A DNA stretch of 64,000 nucleotides from Ascidiaceihabitans donghaensis (GTDB lineage: Bacteria > Pseudomonadota > Alphaproteobacteria > Rhodobacterales > Rhodobacteraceae), in NCBI RefSeq assembly GCF_900302465.1, contig NZ_OMOR01000001.1:3665117-3729116 (forward strand). The letters are read 5' to 3'. The stretch's first letter is position 1. Each line of letters opens with the position of its first letter. Below, piece after piece: positions 28,241-36,345 of this stretch. The notes under the pieces were generated by a model. It ran no database searches. It was given only the letters and a program-made list of their open reading frames with translations, and was not told the DNA's origin. A program made the translations under genes and the position numbers.

Positions 28241-29413
28241 ATGCAAATCGGCCTTATCCTTCTGACAGTCGCATATGTACTTAGCCAATTTTTCAGGGCG
28301 TTTCTTGCCGTGCTCAGCGGGCCTTTGCAACAGGATCTGGGCGTTGATGCCGAAGCGTTGGCCTTTGCATCGGGACTTTGGTTTATCAGCTTTGCAGCCA
28401 TGCAAATTCCAGTAGGATGGGCCTTGGATACAATCGGCCCCAAACGTACAGCGTCAGCGCTTATGCTGGTGGGATGTGGCGGCGGCGCTATGCTGTTTGC
28501 TGCGGCCGGATCGGCCTTGCACATCAACCTGGCCATGATTCTGATCGGGATCGGCTGCTCACCTGTCCTTATGGCGTCTTTCTATATTTTTGCCCGCGAG
28601 TTTTCGCCGCAAAAATTTGCAACATTGGCGGGGTTGATCATCGGGATCGGGACCTTGGGCAATCTGATCTCGTCCTATCCAATGGCTTTGGCCGAAGATC
28701 TTGTCGGTTGGCGCACATCAATGCTTGCGCTGGCGGGCCTAAGTGCCCTGGTCGCTGTTGGCGTGCAATTCACCGTCCGCGATCCGGCCAAAACACAAGC
28801 AACCACAAAGGGGTCGTTGCTGGACCTGTTGCGCATGCCTGTGATCTGGTTGATCTTGCCGATTGCCTTGGTCAATTACATGCCTCCCGGCGCGATACGT
28901 GGGATCTGGATTGGGCCGTATCTACAAGACGTTTTTGGATATGACACAGCGCAAGTGGGCATCGCGTCTATGGTCATGAGCGCAGCAATGATCGGAGGCG
29001 TTTTGCTGTATGGTCCGCTTGATCGCATCTTTGGAACACGCAAATGGGTCATCGTTGCGGGGTCCGCACTGACGCTGGCTTGCATCGGCTGGCTTTGGAT
29101 GTTTCCAGCCGCATCGCCTGTCGTATCCATTGCAATGATGTCTGGCGTCGGGTTCTTTGGGGCAACTTTCCCGGTGATCATGGCGCACGGCAAAAGCTTT
29201 TTCCCGGCGCATCTGGCAGGGCGGGGTGTCACCTTGTTGAACCTGTTTGGCATCGGCGGGGTCGGATTGGCGCAATTTGCAACCGGGCGCTTGCACACGG
29301 CCTATCAAGGCAGCGACGTGACGGCGCCCTACACAGCAGTGTTCGGGTTCCTTGGGTTGATGCTGGCAGTGGGTCTGGTTCTGTATCTGTTTTCCAAAGA
29401 CAACACTGGCTGA
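28241..29413 (+). CDS. MFS transporter
   Basis: A 390-residue major facilitator permease with about 12 hydrophobic helices. N-terminal MQIGLILLTVAYVLSQFFRAFLAVL is TM1; the loop 2-3 signature is degenerate (GWALDTIGPKRT). No substrate can be assigned. The start at 28241 is chosen because AAAAGGGGA lies 7 bases upstream; an upstream ATG at 28166 would add 25 polar residues. Divergent from DUF3095, upstream of asd. Confidence 0.88.
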   Translation: MQIGLILLTVAYVLSQFFRAFLAVLSGPLQQDLGVDAEALAFASGLWFISFAAMQIPVGWALDTIGPKRTASALMLVGCGGGAMLFAAAGSALHINLAMILIGIGCSPVLMASFYIFAREFSPQKFATLAGLIIGIGTLGNLISSYPMALAEDLVGWRTSMLALAGLSALVAVGVQFTVRDPAKTQATTKGSLLDLLRMPVIWLILPIALVNYMPPGAIRGIWIGPYLQDVFGYDTAQVGIASMVMSAAMIGGVLLYGPLDRIFGTRKWVIVAGSALTLACIGWLWMFPAASPVVSIAMMSGVGFFGATFPVIMAHGKSFFPAHLAGRGVTLLNLFGIGGVGLAQFATGRLHTAYQGSDVTAPYTAVFGFLGLMLAVGLVLYLFSKDNTG

Positions 29414-29443
29414 ATGCGCCGTTTTCTTTGAAAGAAACCGGGC

Positions 29444-29464
29444 CCGAAAAATTGAATTTTTCGG
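29444..29464. terminator. Near-perfect palindrome between MFS gene and asd
   Basis: CCGAAAAATT-G-AATTTTTCGG is a 10-bp inverted repeat with a 1-base centre, 30 bp past the MFS stop. A usable hairpin would open to a 5-base loop. It may terminate the MFS transcript; no separate T run follows, so the role is uncertain. Confidence 0.4.
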
Positions 29465-29534
29465 CTCCCCTTCCCCCTATGGGGAATCCCGTGTAAAGGG
29501 CGCTCACCATCCCTATTATATTGGAGTAAATCAG

Positions 29535-30557
29535 ATGGGTTACCGCGTCGTTGTCGCGGGTGCCACAGGCAATGTGGGCCGCGAAATGCTGAACATTCTG
29601 GCTGAACGCCAGTTCCCCGTAGACGAAATCGCCGTTTTGGCGTCCCGCCGTTCTCTCGGCACGGAAGTCACGTTTGGCGACAAAACACTGAAGACGAAGG
29701 ACCTGGACACATTTGATTTCACGGGCTGGGACATTGCGCTCTTCGCCATCGGCTCAGACGCCACGAAGAAATACGCCCCAAAGGCGGCAGCTGATGGCTG
29801 CATCGTCATCGATAACTCGTCGCTGTATCGCTACGACCCCGATGTGCCGTTGATCGTGCCAGAAGTGAACCCCGAAGCGATCATGGACTATTCCAAGAAA
29901 AACATCATCGCCAACCCCAACTGTTCCACTGCACAGATGGTTGTGGCGCTGAAGCCTTTGCATGACCGCACGCCGATCAAACGGGTGGTGGTGTCGACCT
30001 ATCAGGCGGTGTCTGGTGCCGGCAAAGAAGGCGCTGACGAGCTTTGGGATCAGACCAAGTCCATCTATAATCCTGTGGATGACAAGCCGGCAAAAAAGTT
30101 CACCAAGCAGATCGCCTTCAACGTGATCCCGCATATTGATTCCTTCATGGAAGACGGCACCACCAAAGAAGAATGGAAAATGATGGTCGAGACGAAGAAA
30201 ATCGTCGATCCCTCCATCAAAGTCACGGCGACTTGTGTGCGCGTTCCTGTGTTTGTAGGCCATTGCGAAGCCATCAACATCGAGTTTGAGGATTTCCTCG
30301 ACGAAGACGAAGCCCGCGACATCCTGCGTCAGGCCCCCGGCGTCATGGTGATCGATAAGCGCGAAGACGGCGGCTATGTCTCGCCCATCGAATGTGTTGG
30401 CGAATATGCGACGTTTATCAGCCGCATCCGCCAGGACAGTACAATCGACAACGGCCTGAATATGTGGTGCGTGTCGGACAACCTGCGCAAGGGTGCAGCC
30501 CTGAACGCGGTGCAAATCGCGGAAACGCTCGGTACGCGGGTTTTGAAAAAAGGCTGA
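29535..30557 (+). CDS. asd: aspartate-semialdehyde dehydrogenase
   Basis: Reduces aspartyl-4-phosphate to aspartate semialdehyde, the branch point to lysine/diaminopimelate, threonine, methionine and isoleucine. 340 residues. NADP-binding GATGNVGREM near the N-terminus, the catalytic Cys in NPNCSTAQM and the substrate segment STYQAVSGAG are all in place. GGAG lies 9 bases before the ATG. A terminator follows 24 bp after the stop. Confidence 0.96.
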   Translation: MGYRVVVAGATGNVGREMLNILAERQFPVDEIAVLASRRSLGTEVTFGDKTLKTKDLDTFDFTGWDIALFAIGSDATKKYAPKAAADGCIVIDNSSLYRYDPDVPLIVPEVNPEAIMDYSKKNIIANPNCSTAQMVVALKPLHDRTPIKRVVVSTYQAVSGAGKEGADELWDQTKSIYNPVDDKPAKKFTKQIAFNVIPHIDSFMEDGTTKEEWKMMVETKKIVDPSIKVTATCVRVPVFVGHCEAINIEFEDFLDEDEARDILRQAPGVMVIDKREDGGYVSPIECVGEYATFISRIRQDSTIDNGLNMWCVSDNLRKGAALNAVQIAETLGTRVLKKG

Positions 30558-30581
30558 AACCTGCCGACGCTTGAAACTTTC

Positions 30582-30614
30582 AAAGGGGTGCCCACGCCGT
30601 GCCCCTTTTCTTTT
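30582..30614 (+). terminator. Rho-independent terminator after asd
   Basis: AAAGGGG (30582-30588) pairs with CCCCTTT (30602-30608), extended inward by two G-T pairs and one C-G, followed by TCTTTTG. It lies 25 bp past the asd stop. Confidence 0.7.
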
Positions 30615-30662
30615 GTCTGTGTTCCCGCCACCTTAGGGCAGAAATTACCAAAGGTTGCCCCC

Positions 30663-32291
30663 ATGCGTATGATAACGATTGCCGCCCTCGTCGCTTTGCC
30701 CGGATTTGCGATGGCCGACACAATGACGGTTTACAGCCAGCCCAATGCAGTACGCATTTTCCCAGGGGCAACACAGGTCACGCGTGTTGTCACGTTTGAG
30801 ATGCCTGCGGGCCAACACAGTATACTTTTCCCAGATTTGCCCCAAGATGTAGCGCCAAGTTTGGTAGAAGTGCGCTTGGAAGGTGCGCAAATCACAGGCC
30901 GCAGCTTTATCGAGTCTTCTGAAGCGGTGGTTCTGCCAGACACATCGGAACGCTACCTTGCTGCCCAAGCCGACTATGATACGGCACTTGCGCGCTATGA
31001 AGCGGTACAAGATCAAATCAAAACAGCCGAAGCGCAAGTCACTGCTGCAAACGGCCAAGTCAGTTTCCTCAATGGACTGTCCAAAAACGAAGGGTTGCCA
31101 AATGGCGTAGACACTCTGCGCGAGCTTTCGCGGATGGTCTTTGAGGAAACGGCCAAGGCACAGTCGGCTATCATTCAGGCGCAGGCAGACATCCGGCGCC
31201 TCAAAGACGACCTAGACCGGCTGGGGCTTGCGGTAGACAACGCCGCCGTCTTGGTTGATACCGCAAAAACACCACGCGAAGACGCAATGCAAATGTCCTT
31301 AAGTGCCAATGTCCCAGCAGCTGGTTCTGTCACGGCCAACATTACCTACATTATGGCGTCTGCCCAGTGGTTCCCGAACTACCGTATGGACCTCGCCACC
31401 GGAGACACCCCATCGCTGAGCGTGGACCGCTTTGCCACGATACAGCAACGCACAGGTGAAAACTGGAACAACGTGACACTGTCGCTCTCAACGCTTTCAC
31501 CGCTCAGCGAAACATCTCCATCGCGTCCCTTTGCCCAACGGCTTCGCATCCAGGCCCCTGCGCAAAAGTTAAGCGTAAGTTCCCGGTCACTTGATGCAGG
31601 TGCCCTCGCGGACGGCATTATGGAAGCCCCTGTGATCATCGAAGAAGCCCAAGGCAGCACGCCCTCTATGGCAGGCCCCGGAACGCTTTACGAATTTCCG
31701 CAAAAGGTGTCGTTGTTGTCCGGTTTCACGCAAGCGCAGCTGGCATTAGGCACTCTGACGTTTACGCCCGAACTCAGCGCTGAAGCCACTCCGCGTGTCG
31801 ACGCCACCGCCTTTAGAAAAGTGCTGTTTACAAACGACAGCACCGAGCGGCTGCTGCAATCACAGTACGCCGTTCTTTATGTGGATGGACGTCTGATGGG
31901 CGACACTGAAATTGAGACAATCGAACCCACCCAAGAGGCCGACCTGTTCTTTGGCCCCATCGACGGGTTGCTGGTGTCGCGCACCGTTCTGGATCGCAAC
32001 GAAGGGGACCGGGGCTTTGTCACGCGGTCTAACGAGAACAGCGAAGACATCCGCATCGACATCGAGAACCTCACGGACCGCGCCTGGGATGTGGCTGTGT
32101 TTGACGGCGTGCCATATGGCGAACAAGAGGACCTTGTGATTGACTGGACGGCCTCTCCGAAGCCGGACCAGATCAACGACGACGACCGTCGCGGTATCTT
32201 GCGGTGGGACCTGAACGCCGCGTCAGGATCAAAGCAAAGCATCTCCATCAAAACAAAAATCACGTGGCCTGAAGGTCTGGAATTGCGCTGA
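30663..32291 (+). CDS. DUF4139 domain-containing (mucoidy inhibitor A-like) exported protein
   Basis: A 542-residue exported protein with a signal peptide (cleavage near GFAMA-DTMTVY). The N-terminal part (RIFPGATQVTRVV) is the DUF4140 module and the C-terminal half (from about YIMASAQWFPNYRMDL) the DUF4139 module. Between them residues about 100-215 are Ala/Gln/Glu-rich and probably form a coiled coil. Family role is unclear; one member was linked to mucoidy in Azotobacter. The start at 30663 has AAAGG 8 bases upstream; an in-frame ATG at 30588 lies inside the asd terminator. Confidence 0.82.
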   Translation: MRMITIAALVALPGFAMADTMTVYSQPNAVRIFPGATQVTRVVTFEMPAGQHSILFPDLPQDVAPSLVEVRLEGAQITGRSFIESSEAVVLPDTSERYLAAQADYDTALARYEAVQDQIKTAEAQVTAANGQVSFLNGLSKNEGLPNGVDTLRELSRMVFEETAKAQSAIIQAQADIRRLKDDLDRLGLAVDNAAVLVDTAKTPREDAMQMSLSANVPAAGSVTANITYIMASAQWFPNYRMDLATGDTPSLSVDRFATIQQRTGENWNNVTLSLSTLSPLSETSPSRPFAQRLRIQAPAQKLSVSSRSLDAGALADGIMEAPVIIEEAQGSTPSMAGPGTLYEFPQKVSLLSGFTQAQLALGTLTFTPELSAEATPRVDATAFRKVLFTNDSTERLLQSQYAVLYVDGRLMGDTEIETIEPTQEADLFFGPIDGLLVSRTVLDRNEGDRGFVTRSNENSEDIRIDIENLTDRAWDVAVFDGVPYGEQEDLVIDWTASPKPDQINDDDRRGILRWDLNAASGSKQSISIKTKITWPEGLELR

Positions 32292-32408
32292 TCCGTTTCA
32301 TTTGAACAAAACCCGATCCAATTCTTAAAGGGCATTGCAATCAATCTGTGCGAACTTGCCTGTAATCCGGTGTGGGGCCGGTTCGTAAGGGTGAGTGGAG
32401 ATAGGTGA

Positions 32409-32618
32409 ATGTTTACGCTATTTGAGCCGACGCATAACTATGGCAGAGGCAAACAGGACGGGTTGCCCGAAAAAGTAACCAAACAGGAAATGCTTCGCAT
32501 TTTTTCACAAGAATTGCAGCGGGGCGAACGACAGAATACGCCGCCCCCTGTTGGATCATGGTCCAAATTCAAGGCGCGTGTGATGGTGGCCCACGTTCTC
32601 AGGAACCGCATCCAATAG
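32409..32618 (+). CDS. Small hypothetical protein, 69 residues
   Basis: I do not recognise this protein. It is basic (ends in HVLRNRIQ), has no signal peptide or membrane helix, and has an amphipathic helix around KQEMLRIFSQELQRG. The region before the ATG holds GGAG and AGG at plausible spacing, and codon use looks like neighbouring genes. It is convergent with sbtB with a 1-base gap. Could be spurious. Confidence 0.5.
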   Translation: MFTLFEPTHNYGRGKQDGLPEKVTKQEMLRIFSQELQRGERQNTPPPVGSWSKFKARVMVAHVLRNRIQ

Positions 32619-32619
32619 G

Positions 32620-32931
32620 TCAAAACCGCTCTGCACGCAGGACCTGACAGTTGGTCACACTGACCACACCGATGTGGGTTTCGACCACTGCGAAGGCCGC
32701 TTGCAGCAGTGCATCGACCTCGTTAGGCCTGCGGATGCATACGACTTGCACCATCCCGCTCGCCCGACTGACCTGGCCTTCACGCGACCACGCGCCAGAT
32801 CGGCCTGAGCCACCCAGCACCGGCAAAATTGTGTATCCCGTCACCCCCGCATTTTCCAATGCCTGCGTCAGCCGTTTTTGCATGATCGCTTCGATGGTAA
32901 TCTCGATCCGTTTTGCGTTGTGCATTTGCAT
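32620..32931 (-). CDS. sbtB: SbtB-like PII family signalling protein
   Basis: PII-fold regulator of 103 residues that partners the SbtA bicarbonate transporter; cyanobacterial SbtB binds cAMP/AMP and inhibits SbtA. The opening RIEITIEAIMQKRLTQALE, the GYTILPVLGGSG T-loop region and HIGVVSVTNCQVLR fit SbtB rather than GlnB/GlnK. The C-terminal Cys-containing R-loop of cyanobacterial SbtB is absent. It starts 3 bp after the sbtA stop, so it is coupled to it. Regulation by adenine nucleotides is inferred. Confidence 0.82.
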   Translation of the reverse strand: MQMHNAKRIEITIEAIMQKRLTQALENAGVTGYTILPVLGGSGRSGAWSREGQVSRASGMVQVVCIRRPNEVDALLQAAFAVVETHIGVVSVTNCQVLRAERF

Positions 32932-32934
32932 GGG

Positions 32935-33909
32935 TCAGCCTCCGGTCACCATTTGGGCTACCGCCAGATACAGCGGAATGCCCAAGGTCAGATTAAAGGG
33001 GAAAGTAACCCCAAGAGAAAGAGTAAGATAAATAGACGGTTCCGCCTCTGGCAAGGCGACACGCATGGCCGCGGGCACCGCGATGTAACTGGCCGATGCG
33101 CTTAGGACCATCATCAGCAAAACGCCACCCGTGGACAGGCCCAACAAAACACCAAATCCCAAGCCCGCGACACTGCCGATCAATGGCATCACCACACCAA
33201 AAGCCAGCAAGCCCGGGCGCATCACGCGCCCCCCCTGCCGCAACCCGCGTCCAGCAACCAGGCCCATATCAAGCAAGAACAGACACAACACACCTTTGAA
33301 GGGCGCTACGATGAAGCTTTCAATTTCGGCCAATCCCTCTTTGCCGGTCGCCATGCCGATAAAGAACGATCCCACCAGTAAAACGATGGACCCGTTTAAC
33401 AGAATCTCCCGCCACAAATCGCTTTCCATTTTACGCCCACCTGCACCGCGCGACACCAGCCAAAGGGCAGACAAGATAGCAGGTGCTTCCATCGCGGCCG
33501 CCACCGCGACCATATACCCTTCGTAGGTTAAACCCGCGCTTTCAAGCACGCTGGTGCCGGCCACAAAGGTCACAATCGAAATCGACCCGTAGTGCGCGGC
33601 GACTGCGGCAGCATCCAGACGGGACAGGCCCGACATCACCTGCAAAAGCGCAAAAGCGATCAAGGGCAAGGCAAACGACAAAACGATGCCAGCCAACAAG
33701 GACAGGCCCAGTGTCAGGTCTATTCCATGATCTGCCACGCTGACCCCGCCTTTGAAGCCGATGGCAAACAACAGGTAGATCGACATGCCCTTGGCCACCG
33801 CTTCGGGAATTGTCAGGTCTGAACGGGCCAAAGACGCTGCGACCCCCAAGGCAAAGGACAAAATGATAGGGGACAACAGATTGTTGGCAGCGAGCGTGAA
33901 AATATCCAT
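32935..33909 (-). CDS. sbtA: SbtA-type sodium-dependent bicarbonate transporter
   Basis: Inner-membrane permease of 324 residues with about ten hydrophobic helices. NNLLSPIILSFALG at the N-terminus, FAIGFKGGV, AAHYGSISIVTF and the late VLSASASYIAVPAAMR are hallmarks of the SbtA family (Pfam Sbt_1), which brings in HCO3- with Na+. It is shorter than cyanobacterial SbtA, mainly in the central loop. The start at 33909 has AGGA 8 bases upstream; upstream in-frame ATGs lie in the AT-rich intergenic region. It is first of two genes with sbtB and divergent from a LysR gene. Confidence 0.87.
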   Translation of the reverse strand: MDIFTLAANNLLSPIILSFALGVAASLARSDLTIPEAVAKGMSIYLLFAIGFKGGVSVADHGIDLTLGLSLLAGIVLSFALPLIAFALLQVMSGLSRLDAAAVAAHYGSISIVTFVAGTSVLESAGLTYEGYMVAVAAAMEAPAILSALWLVSRGAGGRKMESDLWREILLNGSIVLLVGSFFIGMATGKEGLAEIESFIVAPFKGVLCLFLLDMGLVAGRGLRQGGRVMRPGLLAFGVVMPLIGSVAGLGFGVLLGLSTGGVLLMMVLSASASYIAVPAAMRVALPEAEPSIYLTLSLGVTFPFNLTLGIPLYLAVAQMVTGG

Positions 33910-33989
33910 TGCGCGGATCCTTTGCTGATGGTGCTGCTTCCCTAAAGGACTATGAAGATAATAATAAATATATATTTGCGACCAAATTG

Positions 33990-34004
33990 TTCTATGAAAC
34001 AGAA
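33990..34004. promoter_or_regulatory. Possible LysR-type binding box in sbtA/lysR intergenic region
   Basis: TTCT-ATGAAAC-AGAA is a T-N-A-type interrupted dyad directly before the LysR start codon, in an AT-rich 96-bp gap between two divergent genes. This is the usual place for LysR autoregulatory sites. Only one dyad, so tentative. Confidence 0.3.
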
Positions 34005-34005
34005 T

Positions 34006-34881
34006 ATGGATACTTTGAATTATCACCATCTGCGGTATTTCCGTGAGGTCGCCAACGAAGGACATCTTGGCCACGCCGCTGCACGGCTTAACGTGTCCCA
34101 ATCCGCCCTTTCGATCCAGATCCGTCAACTGGAAGACCGTCTGGGGCATGACCTGTTCGACCGTGTGGGCCGTAAACTGGTTCTAACCGAAGCCGGACGC
34201 ATCGCATTGGACCACTCTGAACGCATCTTTGGGGCGGGCAGCGAATTGTTGGCCGCTTTGCGTCAAAGCAGCACCGCCCGTCCACCTTTGCGGGTCGGGG
34301 CGCTATCAACCTTGTCGCGCAACTTTCAGCTGCAATTTTTGAGCCCCATTCTGGCGTCGAATGATACGCCTATTACATTGAAATCAGGCAATATCGATCT
34401 GTTGCTGAATGATTTGCAAGCCCTTGCGTTGGATGTCGTCTTAACAACCGCCTTACCATCAGGCACGACCACAACCCACTTCGCTGCGCAACGTATTGAT
34501 GAACAGATCGTAGGCGTCCATGGCCCAGCCGAAAGGCTTAAGTATCCCGATCTTAAGTCGCTTCTGAACCATGAACCTTTGATCTTGCCAACAGACAGCG
34601 CCATTCGCGCTGCATTTGAAAATCTGATCGTCCAGATGGGTATCACGCCCAACATCGCGGCGGACGTTGACGACATGGCAATGGTGCGCTTGCTGACGCG
34701 CGAAGGTCTTGGTGTCGCCATCGCCCCGGCCGTTGTTTTTGCTGATGAAATTGCGAACGGATTGCTGGCAACGGCCCCGTTCGACTTGAACATTTCGGAG
34801 CCTTTTTACGCCGTAACTCTGCCGCGTAGCTTTCCACATCCTGCATTGACGCAATTGCTACATCATGAAGGCACCGGGTGA
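34006..34881 (+). CDS. LysR family transcriptional regulator divergent to sbtAB
   Basis: A 291-residue LysR protein. The N-terminal helix-turn-helix covers LNYHHLRYFREVANEGHLGHAAARLNVSQSALSIQIRQLE, followed by the linker helix and a LysR substrate domain. The N-terminus resembles the NhaR/CbbR-like branch. Its position divergent from sbtA suggests that it controls bicarbonate uptake, perhaps in response to carbon status; this is inference. Start is uncertain: ATG at 34006, TTG at 34015 or ATG at 33994. Its 3' end overlaps the convergent secreted protein gene by 24 bp. Confidence 0.88.
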   Translation: MDTLNYHHLRYFREVANEGHLGHAAARLNVSQSALSIQIRQLEDRLGHDLFDRVGRKLVLTEAGRIALDHSERIFGAGSELLAALRQSSTARPPLRVGALSTLSRNFQLQFLSPILASNDTPITLKSGNIDLLLNDLQALALDVVLTTALPSGTTTTHFAAQRIDEQIVGVHGPAERLKYPDLKSLLNHEPLILPTDSAIRAAFENLIVQMGITPNIAADVDDMAMVRLLTREGLGVAIAPAVVFADEIANGLLATAPFDLNISEPFYAVTLPRSFPHPALTQLLHHEGTG

Positions 34882-35415
34882 CTTTTCCGTAAACACACGA
34901 ATGTAATCGCCGGGTGATGACCCCGCCCAATAGACCCACAACCGGTTCGGATCTTCATCGTCCACCCAAACCATGTCGCCTTGCTCAAGCCCTCGCAGTT
35001 CGGTCGAGATGTATTTGACAGATGTGTTCGCAAGAAAATCGGTAGCCCCCATCGTGTCCTGAAACGCTGCAATTCCCAAAATGGGCGCATCAAACAGTAC
35101 GGTTCCGATGTGAATACCCGACAAGCTGTCAAAGAAAACATAGTGACTGGCCACAACCGTGCCCGCTGTGATAGCGCCGTTTACGCCGCCGATATCGACG
35201 CCTATAGATGTTTGCAGTTCGATGTTCTGATCTTCATCAAAAGCATACAAATTGTCGTCGTCAAACGTATCTGCGCCAACAGCAAAGGATGTGTCGGTGT
35301 CCAGCTTAACGAACTGTCCTTGTCCATTTTGGCGTAAAATTTCACCATCCAAAACAGTGGCATGCGCTGCATCAAAGATGCCAAAACACATGATAATGCC
35401 CAGTATCGTTTTCAT
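34858..35415 (-). CDS. Secreted hypothetical protein between LysR and carbonic anhydrase genes
   Basis: A 185-residue exported protein with a signal peptide (cleavage near DAAHA-TVLDGE) and an acidic beta-rich mature part (GADTFDDDNLYAFDEDQN, VVASHYVFFDS, VLFDAPILGIAA). The pattern resembles PEP-CTERM-type exported proteins, but the reading ends at SPGAFMM without a PEP motif, membrane helix or Arg cluster, so no sorting signal. AAGG lies 8 bases before the ATG at 35415; a GTG five codons earlier is the alternative. It is more AT-rich than neighbours. Its role in the locus is unknown. Confidence 0.68.
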   Translation of the reverse strand: MKTILGIIMCFGIFDAAHATVLDGEILRQNGQGQFVKLDTDTSFAVGADTFDDDNLYAFDEDQNIELQTSIGVDIGGVNGAITAGTVVASHYVFFDSLSGIHIGTVLFDAPILGIAAFQDTMGATDFLANTSVKYISTELRGLEQGDMVWVDDEDPNRLWVYWAGSSPGDYIRVFTEKSPGAFMM

Positions 35416-35472
35416 TTCGTTTGCCTTCACAATGTGAAGACAACGCTACTCTGAGGACCGATTTTACACCAG

Positions 35473-35498
35473 CGTTCCGCGCGAGTCTCGCGGGAACG
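35473..35498. repeat. Strong hairpin downstream of carbonic anhydrase gene
   Basis: A 26-base imperfect palindrome: 11 paired positions with a single bulged G and a 3-base loop (outer stem CGTTCC/GGAACG, inner CGCGA/TCGCG). It lies between the carbonic anhydrase stop and the secreted-protein start on the minus strand. No T run follows on either strand, so it may attenuate or protect RNA rather than terminate. Confidence 0.5.
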
Positions 35499-35540
35499 TG
35501 AGATCACAGACGCCTGTGCAAAACTGCTTAAATAGAAACC

Positions 35541-36191
35541 TTACACTGCGTAAAATGACTGGGTTTCGTGATCGTAATGCTCCAGACCACCTTCACCAAT
35601 GTCTGTCCAAAGACCATGAATACTTAGATCACCCTTATCAACGCGTGACCGGATGAACGGAAAGGTCAGCAGGTTTTCCAAAGACGCAACAACGGCGTGT
35701 TTTTCCAACAAGCGGCTTTGCTGCGCGGGGTCCGGTTCATCGGCCACAAGGTCGTACTTTGGACGCAAAATATCCATCCAACGCCCCACAAAGCTTTCCT
35801 TTGCTTCCAATTCAGGCGCGTGCCCCTGACACATGTCGATACATCCTTGCACGCCACCGCAACTGGAATGCCCTAAAACAATCAAATGCGCGACATTTAG
35901 CACCGTGACGGCGTATTCGATGGCAGCGCTTGTGCCATGGTGATCGCCGTCCGGCAGGTATTCCGGCACAAGGTTGGCAATGTTTCGGTGAATAAAGAAC
36001 TCGCCTTGGTCTGCCCCAAAGATCGAGGTCACATGTACCCGGCTGTCGCAGCATGAAATCACCATAGCACGTGGACGTTGCCCCTCGGTGGCAAGGCGGC
36101 GATACCATTGCTGGTTCTCTTTGTATCCTGTGGCTTTCCAGCCGTGATAGCGTTGAAGCAAATAGGCGGGCAACGGCTTTACGTTGTGCAT
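35541..36191 (-). CDS. beta-class carbonic anhydrase
   Basis: Interconverts CO2 and bicarbonate. 216 residues, with zinc ligands Cys48 (CCDSR, Asp49-Arg51 dyad), His108 and Cys111 (GHSSCGG), the complete beta-class set. No signal peptide, so cytoplasmic. The start at 36191 has AAGGA 9 bases upstream. It is on the same strand as the secreted protein and near sbtAB, which suggests that the enzyme supplies or uses bicarbonate in carboxylation reactions. In heterotrophic roseobacters such enzymes serve anaplerotic CO2 fixation. Confidence 0.95.
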   Translation of the reverse strand: MHNVKPLPAYLLQRYHGWKATGYKENQQWYRRLATEGQRPRAMVISCCDSRVHVTSIFGADQGEFFIHRNIANLVPEYLPDGDHHGTSAAIEYAVTVLNVAHLIVLGHSSCGGVQGCIDMCQGHAPELEAKESFVGRWMDILRPKYDLVADEPDPAQQSRLLEKHAVVASLENLLTFPFIRSRVDKGDLSIHGLWTDIGEGGLEHYDHETQSFYAV

Positions 36192-36345
36192 GATGTCATT
36201 CCTTGGACGTGTATTACCTTCGCCATTACCCTGAATTTGCGTCGAATTCGAGGGAAAATGCACAGCTATCATAACCATTTGGGAAGGAAACCGGTGCGAT
36301 ACCTGATGCCTAAGCCGTGGGGGCAAATTGCAAAGGGTGAGTGCA

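Noticed and set aside
29414..29534. Lysine riboswitch upstream of asd
   Set aside because: The 121-bp gap is too short and has only an AT-rich palindrome, no recognisable aptamer.
34858..35415. PEP-CTERM protein
   Set aside because: The resemblance is limited to the secreted domain; no PEP motif, membrane helix or basic tail at the end.
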